DNA of 11,174 nt, from NCBI GenBank assembly GCA_034659855.1, contig JAYEIA010000130.1, positions 1 to 11,174 of the forward strand. The letters are read 5' to 3'. Numbering within the stretch: position 1 is the stretch's first letter; every line of letters starts with the position of its first letter. The notes beneath the pieces are model-generated. The model was not told where the DNA came from, did no database searches, and was given only the letters and a program-made list of their open reading frames with translations. Shown here one piece after another: positions 7,480 to 11,174 of the stretch. The DNA comes from JAYEIA01 sp034659855 (GTDB lineage: Bacteria; Bacteroidota; Bacteroidia; Bacteroidales; JAADGE01). A program made the position numbers and the translations under genes.

Positions 7480-8280
7480 CTAATACTTAAGGGTAAGTTC
7501 ATATCCTCCGTATTTTCTAATATTGATCACTCGATCGTCTTCAAATATTAAGTATTGCCCTTTAATTCCCTTCAGAACACCGGTATATTGTTTTTCGTTA
7601 TCAAGGTTAATGCTTTTAACTGTCTTCGGAAAATCTTTAATAGGGTAGGATAGCGATATAATCTTTTTGTCAAAAGTTATAAATTTTTTAAGCTCTTGGT
7701 CTAAGTGTGTTTTTGCTTTTTCCTTTTCTTTGCTGAGATTTATTTCAGAATCAAAATCATTTTTGAGCATTTTTTGCCAGGATGTTTTATCATTCATATG
7801 CTTTTTTAAAGCCACTTCAATAACTCCGGCAAGATGTCTGTTTGGTGTTTTGGCGAGCTTCATGGCTTTTACGGCCCCTTGGTCAATCCATCGGGTGGGA
7901 ATTTGGGTGGCCCGGGTTACACCAACCTTTAGCCCCGAGCTTATTGCCAAATATACATAGTGAGGTTGCAGGCAAACTCTTTCTGCAAACTCTTTGTCTC
8001 TGTAAATTCCTTTATGGGCTTCACATTTTTCCGGATTAATAATACACGGAGCAGTTTGCGGAATCGTTGTAAAGCATGGATAACAATAACCCTGACCGAA
8101 AGATTTTTTTGTTTTAGAACCGCATGACTTGCAATAGATATTTCCGTCAAATATAAGTTCAATCTCTTTCCCGATAAGGGGGTTTATATCTATTAGCTCT
8201 TTGCCCAGCGGCAACTTATAGCTAATGGGTGAATTGGCTTCGGTCAGCATTTTGTCTGCAATTCCTTGTACTGTTTTCAT
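7480..8280 (-). CDS. DUF2797-family protein with zinc ribbon and GIY-YIG-like core
   Basis: This 266-residue protein matches my memory of the DUF2797 family. The N-terminal part (residues 1-45) is beta-rich. Two CxxC pairs follow (Cys50/Cys53 and Cys66/Cys69), a likely zinc ribbon, with further Cys79, Cys86, His89 and Cys103. The central region reads HYVYLAISSGLKVGVTR (residues 107-123), then RWIDQGA (130-136) and a helix with Glu155. The order Y-x-Y, K-V-G, Arg, Glu resembles a GIY-YIG nuclease core; this is my inference from motif spacing, and the biochemical role is not established to my knowledge. The signature DKTSWQKML near residues 164-172 fits the family. The C-terminal 90 residues form a small beta-rich domain. 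The stop is TAG, showing that amber acts as a stop in this genome. It is a single-gene unit, probably cytoplasmic. Confidence 0.85.
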   Translation of the reverse strand: MKTVQGIADKMLTEANSPISYKLPLGKELIDINPLIGKEIELIFDGNIYCKSCGSKTKKSFGQGYCYPCFTTIPQTAPCIINPEKCEAHKGIYRDKEFAERVCLQPHYVYLAISSGLKVGVTRATQIPTRWIDQGAVKAMKLAKTPNRHLAGVIEVALKKHMNDKTSWQKMLKNDFDSEINLSKEKEKAKTHLDQELKKFITFDKKIISLSYPIKDFPKTVKSINLDNEKQYTGVLKGIKGQYLIFEDDRVINIRKYGGYELTLKY

Positions 8281-8467
8281 GTGGAAATTTTTTGTAAAGA
8301 TATATGTTTTCGTTCAATGAAAAATTATTTTAAAAAAATCGTCCAAATATCGATTGCTTTTAAATCAGGAATTTCCCTGATAACTAACTACTTATGTAGT
8401 CCCCTTTTATTAACCACAATATTATATAGTACCATTTTCCCCAAGATAATGTAATTATTTTAGTACT

Positions 8468-8488
8468 ATGTATTACAAGGTAATATAT
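8468..8488. promoter_or_regulatory. Inverted repeat overlapping the PspC/PadR promoter, candidate PadR operator
   Basis: TATTAC (8471-8476), AAG, GTAATA (8480-8485) is a perfect inverted repeat; the arms extend to ATGTATTAC/GTAATATAT with one mismatch. It ends 8 nt before the -7 element and covers where -33 would lie, so a bound dimer would block polymerase. PadR proteins commonly bind such AT-rich ATGT/ACAT-type dyads and repress their own operons, and a PadR gene lies downstream. The pairing of protein and site is inferred. Confidence 0.5.
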
Positions 8489-8495
8489 TTTGTAT

Positions 8496-8503
8496 TATCT
8501 TTG
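8496..8503 (+). promoter_or_regulatory. -7 element TATCTTTG of the PspC/PadR cluster
   Basis: TATCTTTG followed directly by TAC is an excellent match to the Bacteroidota -7 consensus and the best in the window. It implies transcription starting near 8510, about 350 nt before the first good start codon at 8860. The inverted repeat just upstream suggests regulation. Confidence 0.6.
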
Positions 8504-8791
8504 TACAAATAATAAGTTCTTGTTAAGAAATAAAGTTTACAATTTATACGAAGTTATTTTGTTTATTTTCAAGATTATTGTGAAACAATACTTTACGAAT
8601 AGCCACAGTTTATTTAAAATTTTTATAACGATGAAAATAAATTTTTTGCGAATGAGCAAAAACCGAGCAAGTAGAAATTTAAAGGTTATTTCTTTACACA
8701 ATAGTTCGTTAAGTTTTTATAATTATCTAATATTCAGTACTTTACAAGGCAAGCCGTAAACGAGTTAAAGTATTGATTATTACGTGCTTAG

Positions 8792-8819
8792 TTCGTAATT
8801 CGTAATTAATAATTCGTAA
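8792..8819 (+). repeat. Four 7-bp tandem units (TTCGTAA type)
   Basis: The stretch reads TTCGTAA, TTCGTAA, TTAATAA, TTCGTAA in direct succession: three identical units and one variant. Translated on the other strand such arrays give the RIINYELR-type strings often seen as spurious short proteins in Bacteroidota genomes. The array lies 40 nt before the PspC gene. Function is unknown; copy number may vary between strains. Confidence 0.7.
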
Positions 8820-8859
8820 TTTAACGAAGTGTTGTTTACAAGTACTAAATAATAATATT

Positions 8860-9351
8860 ATGGAAAAAGTGAACACAGTATCAATTGGGGGAATTAATTT
8901 TAACATTACAAAATCCGGATACCGCATTTTGTCGGCGTTCGACAGTTTTTTGTTTTTAAACATTTCTACTGCCGAAGAAAAATTGCAGATAGAGAGGCAA
9001 TTGGCCGAATATTTAAAAATCAATTCTGAGCAAGCCGGAGTCTCCGTTGACAGGTACTTGGCTTATGATGCCGTTGAGTTTACGGTAGAAAAAGAAAAGT
9101 TAAATTATTTCCCAAACGCTAAACCTCGGGGTGCCCAAAAATTATTTAGAGATACAGACTCGAATATTTTCGGTGGAGTATGTGCCGGTTTAGGCAATTA
9201 TTTTAATATAGATGCAGTAATCGTGCGCTTGTTATTTGTTATTCTGACATTTTTCGGTCCGGGAATTATCGTGTATATAATTCTTTGGATTGTTTTAAAG
9301 GAGCAACCGGCTTTATACTCAGAATTTAACTATGGAAATCGAAGGGTGTAA
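8860..9351 (+). CDS. Short PspC-domain membrane protein
   Basis: This 163-residue protein starts with a small beta-hairpin region (residues 5-22, VSIGGINFNITKSGYRIL) matching the N-terminus typical of Bacteroidota PspC proteins. A charged helical region follows (about 38-80), then a complete PspC domain (about 93-148) with KLFRDTDSNIFGGVCAGLGNYF and a hydrophobic segment ending IVYIILWIVLKE. It ends soon after this domain, lacking the extra transmembrane segments and the C-terminal beta domain of the longer paralogue downstream. PspC domains belong to phage-shock/envelope-stress membrane proteins; the specific role here is not known. It is the first gene of a PspC-PadR-PspC cluster on one strand, with 151 nt to the PadR gene. 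The ATG at 8860 follows an A/T-rich leader without a Shine-Dalgarno sequence. Confidence 0.9.
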   Translation: MEKVNTVSIGGINFNITKSGYRILSAFDSFLFLNISTAEEKLQIERQLAEYLKINSEQAGVSVDRYLAYDAVEFTVEKEKLNYFPNAKPRGAQKLFRDTDSNIFGGVCAGLGNYFNIDAVIVRLLFVILTFFGPGIIVYIILWIVLKEQPALYSEFNYGNRRV

Positions 9352-9375
9352 AAGTTAGGTATGTAATCGTTTTGC

Positions 9376-9383
9376 AAAGTTTG
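9376..9383 (+). promoter_or_regulatory. Weak -7-like element before the PadR gene
   Basis: AAAGTTTG followed by TACAA shares TTTGTACAA with the strong promoter at 8496-8503 but misses the first T of TAnnTTTG. It lies in the 151-nt gap before the PadR gene, about 120 nt from its ATG. A separate PadR promoter here is possible but weakly supported. Confidence 0.22.
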
Positions 9384-9502
9384 TACAATTTTTTGAAAAG
9401 CCTTGGATAATTGTTGAGTCGTATATGACAGACGGTTACGGATTGCTGTAAACTTATTGTTGAGTAAAACGGAGAAAAAGTTATGGATAAAAAAATTAAA
9501 TT

Positions 9503-9841
9503 ATGAAAGCAGAGAATGTAAAAGCACAGATGCGTAAAGGAATTCTGGAGTACTGTATATTGTCGGTACTTTCGCACAAAGATGCTTATGTTTCTGATAT
9601 AATCGGAAAACTAAAGGAGGCTAAGCTCATTGTTGTCGAAGGGACTCTGTATCCACTTCTCAACAGGCAACACCGAGACGGTTTGTTGTCCTATCGCTGG
9701 GAAGAGTCATCTCAAGGGCCGCCGCGAAAATATTATGGACTTACGAGCAAAGGGCAGGATTTCTTGAGAGAGTTGGATAGTGCTTGGAATGATTTGAATG
9801 CTTCAATAGAGTTTATCAATAAAGAGCAAAAAATTAAATAA
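9503..9841 (+). CDS. PadR-family transcriptional regulator
   Basis: This 112-residue protein is a typical short PadR regulator: a winged helix-turn-helix (residues about 8-85) with MRKGILEYCILSVLS, SDIIGKLKEAKLIVVEGTLY, LLSYRWEES and GPPRKYYGLTSKG, then a C-terminal dimerisation helix (about 83-108). PadR proteins are usually repressors released by small molecules or stress. Pairing PadR with PspC/HAAS membrane proteins is common in Bacteroidota and Firmicutes, so the likely targets are the flanking PspC genes. Start ATG 9503 gives the family's usual N-terminus MKAENVKAQMRKG. One oddity is the segment PLLNRQHRDG (51-60), where relatives usually have TRLKNxG; Gln56 replaces a normally conserved Leu before the wing. 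The downstream gene begins 18 nt after the stop. Confidence 0.95.
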   Translation: MKAENVKAQMRKGILEYCILSVLSHKDAYVSDIIGKLKEAKLIVVEGTLYPLLNRQHRDGLLSYRWEESSQGPPRKYYGLTSKGQDFLRELDSAWNDLNASIEFINKEQKIK

Positions 9842-9919
9842 CATATTTAAATCTTAGTTATGAAAAAAACAATAAATATACATATAAGCAGGCAAGCTTT
9901 TACGATTGAAGAACAGGCT

Positions 9920-9922
9920 TAG
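9920..9922 (+). other. In-frame TAG at codon 21 of the long PspC gene
   Basis: The codons on both sides are in one frame and both encode family-typical sequence (FTIEEQA before, DVLNQWIEAIKSEL after). One base change from TAT or TAC (Tyr) gives TAG. TAG is the normal stop of the DUF2797 gene in this window, so genome-wide amber reassignment is unlikely. Restart at TTG 9962 or ATG 9992 would skip the start of the HAAS-like region. Confidence 0.85.
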
Positions 9923-10461
9923 GATGTTTTAAATCAATGGATTGAAGCGATTAAGTCAGAGTTGAAAAACGAGCTTGGGCGAAATGAAATTATGGATGAT
10001 ATTGAGCTCAGATCTGCAGAATTATTATTGGAGTATAGTAAATCGGCTACCGAAGTAATAACTTTGGCCCAGGTTGAACAAGTGATTACTGTTATGGGGA
10101 AGCCCGAAGATTTTCAGCCGGAAGCCGACGGGGACAACTCCTCGCACCGGGCGGAGAGAATGACCGTTCAGCAGAAAAATCCTAAACGACTGTACCGAAA
10201 TATTGATGATAAGTTTTTGGCTGGTGTAAGCGGCGGCTTGGGAAGCTATTTTTCCATAGATCCGGTTGTGTTTCGAATTTTGTTTGTTGCCTTAACTTTT
10301 ATTGGCGGTATTGGTCCGATAATTTACATTTTGTTGTGGATAATTGTTCCGCCGGCAACATCCCGAGCTCAAAAACTTGAGATGCGAGGAGATCGCATAA
10401 CCATTGACAATATTGGGAAGATGGTGAGTGGTGAGCTCGAAGGAGTAAAGCAAAGTTGGAA

Positions 10462-10468
10462 AAAAAAG
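10462..10468 (+). other. A_AAA_AAG slippery heptamer at the frame change
   Basis: In the upstream frame the codons are TGG AAA AAA AAG, so A10462-AAA-AAG forms the classic -1 slippery heptamer. A -1 slip leads directly into GAG TAC CTT, the start of the conserved downstream frame. AGGAG lies 16 nt upstream (10441-10445), and a 5-bp CCGGA/TCCGG hairpin (10484-10502) lies 15 nt downstream; both spacings are longer than in proven sites such as dnaX. A lost A in the homopolymer explains the data equally well. Confidence 0.5.
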
Positions 10469-11174
10469 AGTACCTTCAACAAGCCGGAGGTGTGCTTTCC
10501 GGAGTCTTTGATGTTCTGACAATCGTTGCCAAAGTTGTACTTTACGTTTTGGGTTTTGCTTTGTTTATGTTTGGAATTGTTGGTATTGCCGGGGTAATAT
10601 CTACTGTATTTTTTGATGAAATATTCTTTATTTCAAATGATATCAGAGGGTTCATCACTCCAAAAGAATTTTTTGCCATGTTTAGTGTGTCCGGCGAATT
10701 AAACCGATTTATTTTCAGCCTTGGCTCCTTTCTTCTCATTGTATTTTTGATGATTGCTTATACCGGCTCAAAACTTTTATTTCGATTTAAAAGCAACAGT
10801 AAATTGTTTTTTATTACCGGAATATCTTTGCTTGTACTGGCCTCGGCTTTTACGGGAATCAATTCGGCATTGATTTTTTCTAAGTATGATAAAGAAGATG
10901 GTTTTATTACCAATGAACCCGTGGCGTATAACTCGGGAGATACACTAACTTTAACATTGTCAACATCCTTTGATAAAGCATACAAGACGGCAGATATCGA
11001 CTGGGATAAGTTCAGAATTGATACTGAGAACGGAAAACTTATTCAAATCTACGGAATTCCACAGTTGGATATTATAAAGAATGAGGAGGACAGTGTCGTT
11101 TTGAGCTCTGAATATAAAATTCGAGGATTAGCGGAGGGTAGGCAAGCCAAAAAATTACTCTATCAGTATGAGTG

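Larger units (their letters stand above)
8281..8859. other. 579-nt intergenic region with promoter, inverted repeat and long leader
   Basis: The region separates the divergent DUF2797 and PspC genes. Its left part carries the start region of DUF2797 and two TAGTAC direct copies (8427 and 8461). A 21-bp inverted repeat and a strong -7 element follow at 8468-8503. The 350 nt from there to the ATG at 8860 would be an unusually long leader. It holds a 42-codon frame starting at 8631 (MKINFLRMSKNRASRN...) with no recognisable homology, a partial echo of the upstream site (AGTACTTTACAAGG), and a 7-bp tandem repeat. I see no tRNA, rRNA or recognised riboswitch. Confidence 0.6.
9860..11174 (+). pseudogene. 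Long HAAS/PspC membrane protein gene with an amber codon and a frameshift (3' end beyond window)
   Basis: ATG 9860 gives the usual family start MKKTINIHISRQAFTIEEQA, but codon 21 (9920-9922) is TAG where relatives have a sense codon, often Tyr. The same frame then continues as DVLNQWIEAIKSELKNE and a HAAS-like helical region, followed by a full PspC domain (about 10187-10350; FLAGVSGGLGSYF, IIYILLWIIVPP). After TGG at 10457 a run of eight A leads in frame to a short nonsense tail ending at TGA 10517. The -1 frame instead continues with no stop to the window edge: KKEYLQQAGGVLSGVFDVL, three transmembrane segments, and a C-terminal beta-rich domain ending in a family-like GLAEGRQAKKLLYQYE. A single restored A (nine instead of eight) would rejoin the halves. 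Two lesions in an otherwise well-preserved gene point to recent inactivation. Slippage, readthrough or assembly error are alternatives. Position after PadR suggests it was its target. Confidence 0.8.

Noticed and set aside
8631..8759. 42-codon peptide in the PspC leader as a gene
   Set aside because: No homology recognised, no promoter-to-start logic, and AT-rich composition makes chance frames common; kept only as a point to check.
8281..8859. CRISPR array or mobile-element end
   Set aside because: Repeats are only 7 bp without spacers, and no transposase, terminal inverted repeats or target duplications are visible.
8742..9023. 93-residue minus-strand reading frame with an LRIINYELR string
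   Set aside because: It translates the TTCGTAA tandem repeat and the antisense of the PspC gene start, a known kind of spurious call in Bacteroidota.
9920..9922. TAG as a sense codon in this genome
   Set aside because: The DUF2797 gene ends at TAG at its expected length, so amber functions as a stop.
9962..10519. Intact 185-residue PspC gene starting at TTG 9962
   Set aside because: Family-typical coding sequence begins 34 codons upstream at ATG 9860, and conserved sequence continues in another frame after 10468, so this is the middle of a broken gene.

Overview
The window looks like a chromosomal segment of a Bacteroidota bacterium. It is AT-rich, Shine-Dalgarno sequences are mostly absent, and several candidate promoters match the Bacteroidota -7 consensus TAnnTTTG. 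The gene content also fits this phylum: a TPR-SpoIIE phosphatase, an OmpA protein with carboxypeptidase-regulatory-like domains, a short exosortase-like protein, DUF2797, and PadR/PspC genes. Genus cannot be told from the sequence alone.

Left block, minus strand (6748 down to 1): a TPR/transmembrane SpoIIE-type phosphatase, then two small secreted beta-rich proteins whose C-termini resemble the last strand of pilin, spore-coat-U or WxL-like subunits. Last comes a very large outer-membrane protein cut by the left edge. That protein has a signal peptide, two NEW3/Ig-like domains, a barrel-like region of about 470 residues, an SdrD-B-like repeat, two carboxypeptidase-regulatory-like domains and a C-terminal OmpA domain. 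The second small protein and the large protein are only 4 nt apart. The 182-nt gap between the two small genes holds a 22-bp palindrome and a separate stem-loop. My best hypothesis for a new system is a surface-assembly module: two subunit-like proteins plus an usher-like, peptidoglycan-anchored barrel with built-in Ig domains. No separate chaperone gene is visible. This is inference from architecture.

Middle block: a divergent intergenic region with a -7 element on each strand separates the phosphatase from a minimal exosortase-family protein (6905-7468), which carries the Cys/Arg/His catalytic set but has no visible target or partner. It converges with a DUF2797 gene (7480-8280, minus) that has a zinc ribbon and a GIY-YIG-like core.

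Right block, plus strand (about 8460 to the right edge): a strong promoter overlapped by an inverted repeat, a leader of about 350 nt with no convincing gene but with a 7-bp tandem repeat, then a short PspC-domain protein, a PadR regulator and a second, longer HAAS/PspC protein. The last gene is broken twice in this sequence: an in-frame TAG at codon 21, and a -1 frame change at a canonical A_AAA_AAG slippery run. Its C-terminal half stays open to the window edge. A recent pseudogene is the simplest reading, with homopolymer slippage or recoding as alternatives.
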